A DNA stretch of 20,836 bases. Source: Candidatus Nomurabacteria bacterium. Lineage in GTDB: Bacteria; Patescibacteriota; Minisyncoccia; Phycocordibacterales; UBA1006. A program made the translations under genes and the position numbers. The notes under the pieces are model-generated. The model saw nothing but the letters and a program-made list of their open reading frames with translations. It was not told the origin of the DNA and did not search any database. The first letter of the stretch is position 1; the number at the start of each line of letters is the position of its first letter. The stretch spans positions 1-20,836 of the forward strand of contig CALRGS010000006.1 of assembly GCA_943357975.1 (NCBI GenBank), read 5' to 3'. Positions 1 through 6,112 of the stretch are shown here, piece by piece.

Positions 1-624
1 GAAAAGGTAAAAAAGAAAATTGCCTCAAGGAAACAAGGCGACGGTATGCCCTGGTGGTATTATGTCCTTGCGGTTCCCGCATCACCCACAGCGCTTGGAG
101 TATGGGCAGGAGGAAAATTACACGAAGGAGTTCAGGATAGTATTGCACTCCTTAAGAAAAAGTTTAATCAAGCAATGAATCCTGAGAAAAAGCCTAGTCT
201 GCAGGAAAAATACGGGGGTGGTAAACCAGGTGAAAAGAAAGAAGCGGCAGCTCCTGGGGCAGCTATGCAGCAAACCCAAGAACAGATTGATAAGGAAAAG
301 AAATTAAAAGAAATAGAGGCTCGTAAAACAGTATTTCTTGAAAAGGCTTTTGGGGAGAAACTTAAAGAGGCTGACACGAAAGTATGGGACAAGCTCTCTA
401 ATGTAAGTCTCCGAGGATTTTTCAATCCTGAAACAGAGCTCAACAAAAAACTCGATACCTATACTCCGTGGCAGCGAGCTATTTACGATAAACTTCAGCC
501 TATTTATAAGAAAGATACTGATCCAAAGAAGAATGATATTAAATTAAAAGACTACCTTACCAGCTTAGCTAAACAAGACAAGCTCAAAGACTTATGGAAC
601 CAAACCTCAAGCAGCAACTCATAG
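1..624 (+). CDS. hypothetical protein, 5' end probably outside the window
   Basis: I do not recognise this family. The frame is open from base 1 and has no start codon before the ATG at 46, so the gene either begins upstream (preferred) or starts at that ATG and gives 192 residues. Counting from that ATG, residues 2-25 are hydrophobic and aromatic (PWWYYVLAV, then ALGVWAGG), possibly one membrane segment. After it comes a long, highly charged Lys/Glu-rich part with an Ala/Gln-rich stretch near residues 66-80, likely helical or coiled. The C-terminus has Lys-rich segments and a Ser/Asn tail. A cytoplasmic domain behind a membrane anchor is a guess from composition only. Its last 31 bases overlap the next gene, which suggests translational coupling. 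It ends in TAG. That it is coding is fairly sure; its function is unknown. Confidence 0.7.
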   Translation, partial: EKVKKKIASRKQGDGMPWWYYVLAVPASPTALGVWAGGKLHEGVQDSIALLKKKFNQAMNPEKKPSLQEKYGGGKPGEKKEAAAPGAAMQQTQEQIDKEKKLKEIEARKTVFLEKAFGEKLKEADTKVWDKLSNVSLRGFFNPETELNKKLDTYTPWQRAIYDKLQPIYKKDTDPKKNDIKLKDYLTSLAKQDKLKDLWNQTSSSNS

Positions 625-878
625 AAAAATTTCACTTAGAAAACCTTTCTCCAGAAGAAGCTGCGGAGATTCTTGATAATGCAGGAACCGTGATAATGAC
701 CAGTGTTATTACTCGGGGTATTCCACTCCTTGATGAGGAGGGCACCGCACGATGCGATGAGCTCCTTGCAAGTGATGCCCCCATCACCGAACTATTCAAA
801 CTCCTTCAGGAAAAGGTTCCAAGTTTTCAAGCTATCGTAACTGAAGAAATGGACCTCCTAGAAAAAACGCTTGTATAG
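594..878 (+). CDS. small acidic protein of unknown function
   Basis: A 94-residue, Glu/Leu-rich, probably all-helical cytoplasmic protein with no signal peptide or membrane segment. The middle contains VITRGIPLLDEEG, and the rest is amphipathic helix pattern. It resembles the small helical proteins of unknown function (DUF5663-like) common in CPR genomes, but I offer that only as a possibility. The start lies inside the preceding gene (31-base overlap) with no convincing Shine-Dalgarno sequence, so it is probably translated by coupling. The stop codon TAG (876-878) overlaps a terminator hairpin whose left arm is still coding sequence; the hairpin ends this transcription unit before the helicase gene. 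Confidence 0.7.
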   Translation: MEPNLKQQLIEKFHLENLSPEEAAEILDNAGTVIMTSVITRGIPLLDEEGTARCDELLASDAPITELFKLLQEKVPSFQAIVTEEMDLLEKTLV

Positions 879-886
879 CGTTTTTT
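862..886 (+). terminator. Rho-independent terminator overlapping the stop codon
   Basis: A perfect 9-bp stem: AAAAAACGC (862-870) pairs with GCGTTTTTT (878-886) around a 7-base loop. The left arm codes for the last residues of the upstream protein, and TAG spans the loop and the first base of the right arm. The T-run follows the GC base of the stem. Confidence 0.75.
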
Positions 887-907
887 CGTTACCTATAAAA
901 ACTCTGC

Positions 908-913
908 TATAAT
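908..913 (+). promoter_or_regulatory. extended -10 box for the helicase gene
   Basis: A perfect TATAAT preceded by TGC (extended -10, TGn). Eight bases separate it from the ATG at 922, so transcription should start at or within a couple of bases of the start codon. There is no Shine-Dalgarno sequence. Confidence 0.65.
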
Positions 914-921
914 CTACCAAC

Positions 922-2853
922 ATGAATCCACAAAATTATAATGATCACTTAGAAAAACTCAATCCAAAGCAGCGGGAAGCTGTTATCGCCACCGAGGGGC
1001 CGTTGTTAATTGTGGCTGGGGCAGGAACAGGGAAGACTAAAACTTTGACTCACCGTATTTATCAATTAATTCATCAAGGCGTACACCCACAAAATATCCT
1101 TGCGATTACCTTTACCAACAAAGCCGCCAAGGAAATGCGCGAGCGTGTCATGCATATGCTAGGGAACCAGGGATACGAAACACCCTTCATGAAAACATTT
1201 CACTCACTTGGGGTGTATATTCTTCGTAGATTTTCTCGTGAAGCAAACTTGAAAAAAGATTTTGCAATCCTTGATACAAACGATACACAAAAAATTATCA
1301 AGGAGGCTATGGAAAAACACGGCATTAATCCAAAAATTCACGAACCGAAGAAGATCCGCTCATTTATTTCAAGTCGTAAAAGTGACGGGGTGACGGCTGA
1401 GGGATTTAGTAAGGCAACCCATAGTTCATTTACAGAAATTGTTTCAGCCGTTTGGCTCACGTATGAAGAAATGAAAACAAAAGAGTCTGGAGTAGATTTT
1501 GATGACCTCTTGTTAAAAACTCTCGAACTCCTCGAGAAGAATTCTGAGGTGCGTACCGCACTACAAAACCAATGGAAGTATATTCATATTGATGAGTACC
1601 AAGACACGAACAAAGTGCAATACGACATTGTACGACTCCTTGCAGAAAAACATCACAATTTATGTGTAGTAGGAGACACTGATCAAAACATTTATTCGTG
1701 GCGCGGAGCAAATCTTCGAAATATTCTCAACTTTGAAAAAGACTATCCCGAAACCCAGGTTATCCTCCTCGAGGAAAACTATCGTTCAAGTAAAAATATC
1801 TTAACCGCTGCCGACGAGGTGATTAAAAAAAATACAGCTCGTATTCACAAGACCCTTACTACGCAACAGGGTGATGGAGAAAAAATAAATTTATTTGTCT
1901 CTATGAACGAAGCAGATGAGGCATTTCATATTGCACGCAAAGCTGCGGACTTGATCAAGGAGGGGAGTAGTCCTACAGAGATCGCAGTGCTCTATAGAAC
2001 CAACTTTCAATCGCGCGTGCTTGAGGAAGCATTCCTTCGTGAAAATGTTCCGTATCAACTCCTTGGAACAAAATTCTTCGAACGTAAAGAAATCAAGGAT
2101 GTTGTTTCTTATATTCGTGCAGCATTGAATCGTGACGGACTCTCAGATTTGAAACGAATTATTAATGAACCGAAGCGAGGACTTGGTCCAGCCGCATTGA
2201 TAAAAATATTCGCAGGGGTAGCACACGAACTATCACCAGCACAATCAAGGTCATATCAAACATTTACTGCAATACTTGATGGCATAGAAAGTTTTTCAAA
2301 AGATCACACTCCTGGGGAACTTGCTCGATTCGTTATCGAAAAAACAGGTTTCTATGATTTATATAAAAACGGAAGCGAAGAAGATCATGAGCGATTGGAA
2401 AACCTTGAAGAGTTGGTGACCTATGCAACTAAATATGAGGACCTCTCAACCATGCTCGAGGATATTGCCTTACAGTCTGACCAGGATCAACTCGATGATA
2501 AAAATAAAAAGGATGGGGTAAAACTCATGACCATCCATTCATCCAAGGGGCTTGAGTTTGATTATGTATTCATCGGGGGGCTTGAACAAGGACTGTTTCC
2601 TCATGATGGGTTCAATGAGAAGAAGTCCGTAGAGGACCAAGAAGAGGAGCGTCGGTTATTTTATGTAGCCCTTACTCGTGCTCGTAAGAAACTCATGCTG
2701 TCGTATGCCATGATGCGTACGATTTATGGAGAGCAAACATTTAATGAACCTTCCGAATTTCTCGCTGATATTCCAAATGAAATTATCGAAAGAGAGGATG
2801 GATTTGGAGGGGCTCCCATAAAGCCAATTAAAACCGTTTATCTAGATTGGTAG
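922..2853 (+). CDS. uvrD: UvrD/PcrA/Rep-family ATP-dependent DNA helicase
   Basis: A superfamily 1A 3'-5' DNA helicase that unwinds DNA during nucleotide excision repair, replication restart or removal of recombination intermediates. All expected motifs are visible: Walker A GAGTGKT (33-39), motif Ia ITFTNKAAKEM, Walker B with Q-motif IDEYQDTN (D224, E225), motif III GDTDQNIYSWRGA, motif IV ENYRSS, motif V TIHSSKGLEF, and motif VI YVALTRARKK near residue 580. At 643 residues it is shorter than typical PcrA/UvrD (about 720-740), with the C-terminal tail after motif VI reduced. It is therefore a compact helicase without the usual RNA-polymerase-binding Tudor-like end. The start is fixed by the promoter 8 bases upstream. 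It forms its own unit between two terminators. PcrA, UvrD and Rep cannot be told apart from motifs alone. Confidence 0.95.
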   Translation: MNPQNYNDHLEKLNPKQREAVIATEGPLLIVAGAGTGKTKTLTHRIYQLIHQGVHPQNILAITFTNKAAKEMRERVMHMLGNQGYETPFMKTFHSLGVYILRRFSREANLKKDFAILDTNDTQKIIKEAMEKHGINPKIHEPKKIRSFISSRKSDGVTAEGFSKATHSSFTEIVSAVWLTYEEMKTKESGVDFDDLLLKTLELLEKNSEVRTALQNQWKYIHIDEYQDTNKVQYDIVRLLAEKHHNLCVVGDTDQNIYSWRGANLRNILNFEKDYPETQVILLEENYRSSKNILTAADEVIKKNTARIHKTLTTQQGDGEKINLFVSMNEADEAFHIARKAADLIKEGSSPTEIAVLYRTNFQSRVLEEAFLRENVPYQLLGTKFFERKEIKDVVSYIRAALNRDGLSDLKRIINEPKRGLGPAALIKIFAGVAHELSPAQSRSYQTFTAILDGIESFSKDHTPGELARFVIEKTGFYDLYKNGSEEDHERLENLEELVTYATKYEDLSTMLEDIALQSDQDQLDDKNKKDGVKLMTIHSSKGLEFDYVFIGGLEQGLFPHDGFNEKKSVEDQEEERRLFYVALTRARKKLMLSYAMMRTIYGEQTFNEPSEFLADIPNEIIEREDGFGGAPIKPIKTVYLDW

Positions 2854-2861
2854 ACGGTTTT
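2830..2861 (+). terminator. terminator overlapping the helicase stop codon
   Basis: AAAACCGT (2830-2837) pairs with ACGGTTTT (2854-2861). TCTA/TAGA pairing inside can extend the structure with a bulge. The TAG stop (2851-2853) lies within the hairpin, so the left arm encodes the last residues of the helicase. Confidence 0.65.
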
Positions 2862-2865
2862 GTGG

Positions 2866-2871
2866 TATATA
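2866..2871 (+). promoter_or_regulatory. probable extended -10 box for the prenyltransferase gene
   Basis: TATATA preceded by TGG, five bases after the helicase terminator and seven bases before the ATG at 2879. This again predicts a leaderless mRNA. The box is weaker than the others, and the alternative register TATATC (2868-2873) is possible. Confidence 0.45.
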
Positions 2872-2878
2872 TCAAGGC

Positions 2879-4357
2879 ATGAACGAAAGGAGCTCTCCAT
2901 CAATTTGGACCATTCTCATTCTTATATTTACAACAACCCTCGTGAGGGTCTTTTTGGAATTCTTCTCAAATCCAGACATGGGGATGGTCATTGGGCCGTG
3001 GTATGGATTTCTCCAATACTTTCTATTCTTTACTACTATGGCCCTCGGCATTGGAGTAATTCTTGGTTTTATTATACAAGAACCGATAAAAAAATGGGTG
3101 TTCGTTGTATCTAAATCTCTTCCCATAATATTTCTCGCTCCTATTATCGACCTTATTATCTCTCGAGGAAGCGGCCTCTGTATGGCATACCTCGGTTCTT
3201 CTGGGTTATATTTAGTAAGAGATTTTTTTATGTTTGGTGGACCACTTGGAACCTGTGGCATAAGCATCGGTATGCGTATTGAGGTATTAATTATCCTCAT
3301 GGCCATTGGATTAATTATTTGGAATAAAACAAAGAAACTGTTTCTCGTCTTAGTAGGAATATTCTTTACTTATTTATTTATCTTTTTAAACGCCGCAATT
3401 CCCGGAATTTTTGGAATTCAAGTAATCTCGTCATTACCTCTTCGTGAATTTATTTTCTTTATTTCAGGTATCCATTTTCTCACAGCAGTGATTTTGCTCT
3501 TAGCTATTTGGTTTCGTGAAAAAAAAGCTTTATTTACTATTTGGATGAAGGGATCCCAGCCTGAGAGGATTATTTATTACATACTTCTTGCAATTCTAGG
3601 AATGTGTAGTGCGTACAAGCTCTACACTATTTCCTTAGCACCCATTGATAGTATTAAATTTATTTTATGTATTCTATCTATACTAACGAGTGGTTGGGCA
3701 GCTATTGTTTTGAATAACTTTCATGATCAAGACATTGATAGTATTTCCAATAGTGACCGCCCCTTGCTGTCAGGGGAAATCTCACATGAAACATACCGAA
3801 ACCTTGGGGTCACCTTCTTCATTGTTTCAATACTTAGTGCCCTCCTTGTTAATTATGGATTTTTATTTTTTATTTTAGGAACACAGGCTCTCTATGCAAC
3901 CTATGCATTTCGGGCTACTGGATGGAAAAAACACTTCATTGGCTCGTCTCTAACTATCGGACTTGCTGGTGTATTTATGGCGCTTGCTGGCTATTTTGCA
4001 TTTTCTCCAGATCAATCATTCTCTCAAATACCCATTCTTTCCCTACTCTTCCTATTTATAACCCTTGCGATTCTTTCCAATGCAAAAGACTTCAAGGATA
4101 TTGCTGGGGATAGGGCCGGTGCTATTAAAACACTACCCGTACTATTGGGGGCAAGAAAGGCTGGGCTTATCTTGAGCTTTTCATTGTCTGTATGGTTTAT
4201 AATTCTTGGGCTCATATTAAAAAATCCAATCATCGCCCTCTTTGCGGCTCCATGGATCGTCCTTGATTTAATAATTCGTAAAAGGGTTCCTGGATATGTT
4301 AGGTTTCTTATTGTCTTTCTTGAGATTATTATTGGTATAATAATGTTACTTAACTAA
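2879..4357 (+). CDS. UbiA-family prenyltransferase with N-terminal membrane extension
   Basis: A polytopic membrane protein whose C-terminal ~290 residues are a UbiA-superfamily prenyltransferase. These enzymes transfer an isoprenoid chain from a polyprenyl diphosphate to an aromatic or polar acceptor. The two Mg-diphosphate motifs are present: N279-x-x-x-D283 with D285 and D287 in NNFHDQDIDSISNSDRP, and D404/D407/D411 in KDFKDIAGDRAG. Ordinary UbiA proteins have about 280-320 residues; this one has 492. The extra ~200 N-terminal residues form several hydrophobic helices that match no family I recognise. The acceptor is unknown. CPR bacteria usually lack quinone pathways, so a lipid or archaeal-type glycerol acceptor, or a heme O-like role, are possibilities only. 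The gene sits alone behind its own promoter and almost touches rsmA (1-base gap). Confidence 0.8.
   Translation: MNERSSPSIWTILILIFTTTLVRVFLEFFSNPDMGMVIGPWYGFLQYFLFFTTMALGIGVILGFIIQEPIKKWVFVVSKSLPIIFLAPIIDLIISRGSGLCMAYLGSSGLYLVRDFFMFGGPLGTCGISIGMRIEVLIILMAIGLIIWNKTKKLFLVLVGIFFTYLFIFLNAAIPGIFGIQVISSLPLREFIFFISGIHFLTAVILLLAIWFREKKALFTIWMKGSQPERIIYYILLAILGMCSAYKLYTISLAPIDSIKFILCILSILTSGWAAIVLNNFHDQDIDSISNSDRPLLSGEISHETYRNLGVTFFIVSILSALLVNYGFLFFILGTQALYATYAFRATGWKKHFIGSSLTIGLAGVFMALAGYFAFSPDQSFSQIPILSLLFLFITLAILSNAKDFKDIAGDRAGAIKTLPVLLGARKAGLILSFSLSVWFIILGLILKNPIIALFAAPWIVLDLIIRKRVPGYVRFLIVFLEIIIGIIMLLN
4336..4341 (+). promoter_or_regulatory. candidate extended -10 box for rsmA
   Basis: A perfect TATAAT preceded by TGG, inside the 3' end of the prenyltransferase gene and 17 bases before the ATG at 4359. 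It would give a leader of about ten bases. Read-through from the upstream gene is equally possible, since there is no terminator between the two. Confidence 0.4.
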
Positions 4358-4358
4358 T

Positions 4359-5183
4359 ATGTTTCACCGCGCTAAAAAGTCACTCGGGCAGAATTTCCTC
4401 AAATCAGAGGCTATTTTGGACAAGATTATTGCCGCCGCTGACCTCACGAAAAAGGACACCGTGCTAGAGATTGGACCCGGACTTGGGGCATTAACCACAA
4501 AACTGCTTGCTTCTTGTAAAAAAGTGATCGCTGTCGAGAAGGATGACAGCCTTTTTGAGGTTTTAGGTACTAAGTTCTCTACATTTGACAATTTTTCCTT
4601 ACAAAATAACGATATTTTAGAATTTGATCCTAAAGAAATGGGTGGATCCTACAAACTAGTGGCAAATATTCCCTACAATATCACTGGTGCAATCATAGAA
4701 AAGTTCCTTGCTACTCCTTTTCAGCCTGAAATGATGGTACTTATGGTCCAAAAGGAGGTGGCTGAGCGTATTGTAGCTAAGGACAAGAAGACTGGTGGAC
4801 CAGGCAAAGAGAGTATTTTATCTATTGCTGTTAAAGTTTACGGAGATCCTACCTATATATGTACTGTAAAGGCAGGGAATTTCGTCCCAGCCCCCTCTAT
4901 TGATTCGGCAGTTATTAAAATTTCAGCTATTTCTCGTAAAAACTTCGAAAACAAGCACCACGAGGAAGTTTTTTTTCAGGTTATGAAGGCTGGGTTTGCT
5001 CACAAACGAAAAACCTTGTCAGGTAATTTAAAAAATATCCTCGAACCAGAGATTGTCGCGCAGTCTCTTGCCCAAGCAGCCATTCTACCCAACACTCGTG
5101 CAGAGGATTTGGGGATTTCAGATTGGCTTTTATTATCGAATATTGTGTATAATAAAACATATGCAAATTCCCGAGACCTATAG
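4359..5183 (+). CDS. rsmA: 16S rRNA (adenine1518-N6/adenine1519-N6)-dimethyltransferase RsmA/KsgA
   Basis: It dimethylates two adjacent adenines in the 3'-terminal hairpin of 16S rRNA using S-adenosylmethionine, a late step of small-subunit assembly. The N-terminal signature KKSLGQNFL (6-14) is present, as are SAM motif I LEIGPGLG (36-43), the acidic motif AVEKDDSL, NDILEFDP, and the catalytic NIPYN (103-107, NLPYN in most relatives). The C-terminal half carries the expected FVPAPSIDSAV and the helical KAGFAHKRKTL segment. At 274 residues it is full length for the family. It follows the prenyltransferase gene with a 1-base gap, and its last 23 bases overlap the start of the next gene. The promoter of that next gene lies within its coding sequence. 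Confidence 0.95.
   Translation: MFHRAKKSLGQNFLKSEAILDKIIAAADLTKKDTVLEIGPGLGALTTKLLASCKKVIAVEKDDSLFEVLGTKFSTFDNFSLQNNDILEFDPKEMGGSYKLVANIPYNITGAIIEKFLATPFQPEMMVLMVQKEVAERIVAKDKKTGGPGKESILSIAVKVYGDPTYICTVKAGNFVPAPSIDSAVIKISAISRKNFENKHHEEVFFQVMKAGFAHKRKTLSGNLKNILEPEIVAQSLAQAAILPNTRAEDLGISDWLLLSNIVYNKTYANSRDL
5148..5153 (+). promoter_or_regulatory. -10 box inside the 3' end of rsmA
   Basis: A perfect TATAAT seven bases before the ATG at 5161. A plausible -35 (TTGGCT, 5123-5128) lies 19 bases upstream. It would start the secretion/envelope block with a leaderless mRNA. Confidence 0.6.
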
Positions 5184-6108
5184 TAATACCTATTCAAAAT
5201 ATCTCCCTGGTAAAAAAATAAGAATCGTTCTCTTGTTGCTCATTATTGCAATTATTGCTTATTTTATAGTTATTCCTATTGTTGCGAAAATTAAAAAAGA
5301 CGGACTTCCTCCAGCAAAGCCACTCTCTTTTAATATCGTACTCCCTTCTGGGGACCCTACTACGAGAGACTCTGATAATGACGGTATTGTGGACTGGCAA
5401 GAAATTGCGGTTGGACTCAACCCAAACAAAGCGGCGACTTCTCCTGGAATTGCTGACGGGCAAGTATTCAATGCACTCAAGAACCAACTAGGAACCGATG
5501 CGTTTAATCAGGCTATAAGTGAGTCAACAATAACTGATCAGCTCTCATTTACAATCGCACACAGTATTGAACAGGCCGCAACAGTTCCAGGAACCACTGT
5601 CAGCCAATCACTCTCGCAAGCCAGTGTAAATGAAATACTCAACTATATCGACTCTCAGAAAAAAACATACACGGTCTACACCTCAGACGATCTCACGATT
5701 GTGGAAGATTCGCTTAAAACTAATCAGTCTTATGCGGCGAGTATGCAAACACTCCTAAAAGATAGCGCTGCCACCGACACACTCCTTGCTGATATTCGAG
5801 CTTATGCAACAGGTACAGGTTCAGGGGAAAAAGTTCTCGTAGCAAAAACAGCTATGAACACTGCGATCAATAAAATGAAGGCGATGCGGGTTCCATCAGC
5901 TGCAAGCGACCTTCATTTAAAAATTCTTAATTCACTTCAAGGATTCTACCAAGCCACCGATACCGTCGCTCCAAAAAACACTGATGAGGTCACACGATTT
6001 GGATCACTTGCTATCCTTCAAGATTACGCAATCCAATTAGCAACAAGTGTCGGAAAGCTCCCTATCTATTTCTCGATTGCCCTTAATACAAATAGCTACA
6101 TACGTTAA
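5161..6108 (+). CDS. membrane-anchored protein with one calcium-binding-type (TSP3/EF-hand-like) loop
   Basis: A 315-residue protein with a short Tyr/Ser-rich N-terminus, a positive cluster (K18, K19, R21) and one transmembrane helix (about 20-44), so most of it is probably outside the membrane. D70-x-D72-x-D74-G75-x-x-D78-x-x-E81 (DSDNDGIVDWQE) is a classic DxDxDG calcium loop, as in thrombospondin type 3 repeats, followed by GLNPNKA as in those repeats. Only one copy is present. The rest is Ser/Thr/Ala-rich and helical with no recognised domain. I prefer the ATG at 5161 because TATAAT lies 7 bases upstream and it gives a normal membrane anchor; an in-frame ATG at 5053 would add 36 residues lying deep inside rsmA. 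It is four bases from the next gene, so the two are likely co-transcribed. The function is unknown. Confidence 0.75.
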   Translation: MQIPETYSNTYSKYLPGKKIRIVLLLLIIAIIAYFIVIPIVAKIKKDGLPPAKPLSFNIVLPSGDPTTRDSDNDGIVDWQEIAVGLNPNKAATSPGIADGQVFNALKNQLGTDAFNQAISESTITDQLSFTIAHSIEQAATVPGTTVSQSLSQASVNEILNYIDSQKKTYTVYTSDDLTIVEDSLKTNQSYAASMQTLLKDSAATDTLLADIRAYATGTGSGEKVLVAKTAMNTAINKMKAMRVPSAASDLHLKILNSLQGFYQATDTVAPKNTDEVTRFGSLAILQDYAIQLATSVGKLPIYFSIALNTNSYIR

Positions 6109-6112
6109 TATT

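Noticed and set aside
2872..3306. Minus-strand open frame opposite the prenyltransferase
   Set aside because: The plus strand has clear UbiA motifs and membrane helices; the antisense product is Arg/Ile-rich without any motif.
5053..5160. Longer N-terminus for the calcium-loop protein, from an ATG at 5053
   Set aside because: It would overlap rsmA by over 130 bases and put 36 unusual residues before the membrane anchor; the ATG at 5161 has TATAAT seven bases upstream.
5368..5403. A full thrombospondin type 3 repeat array or paired EF-hands
   Set aside because: Only one DxDxDG loop is present, with no second copy within the protein, so only a single calcium-type loop is claimed.
6047..6112. 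Earlier ATG for the large secreted protein
   Set aside because: It lies inside the preceding gene and would bury the signal peptide; the ATG at 6113 starts the signal peptide directly.
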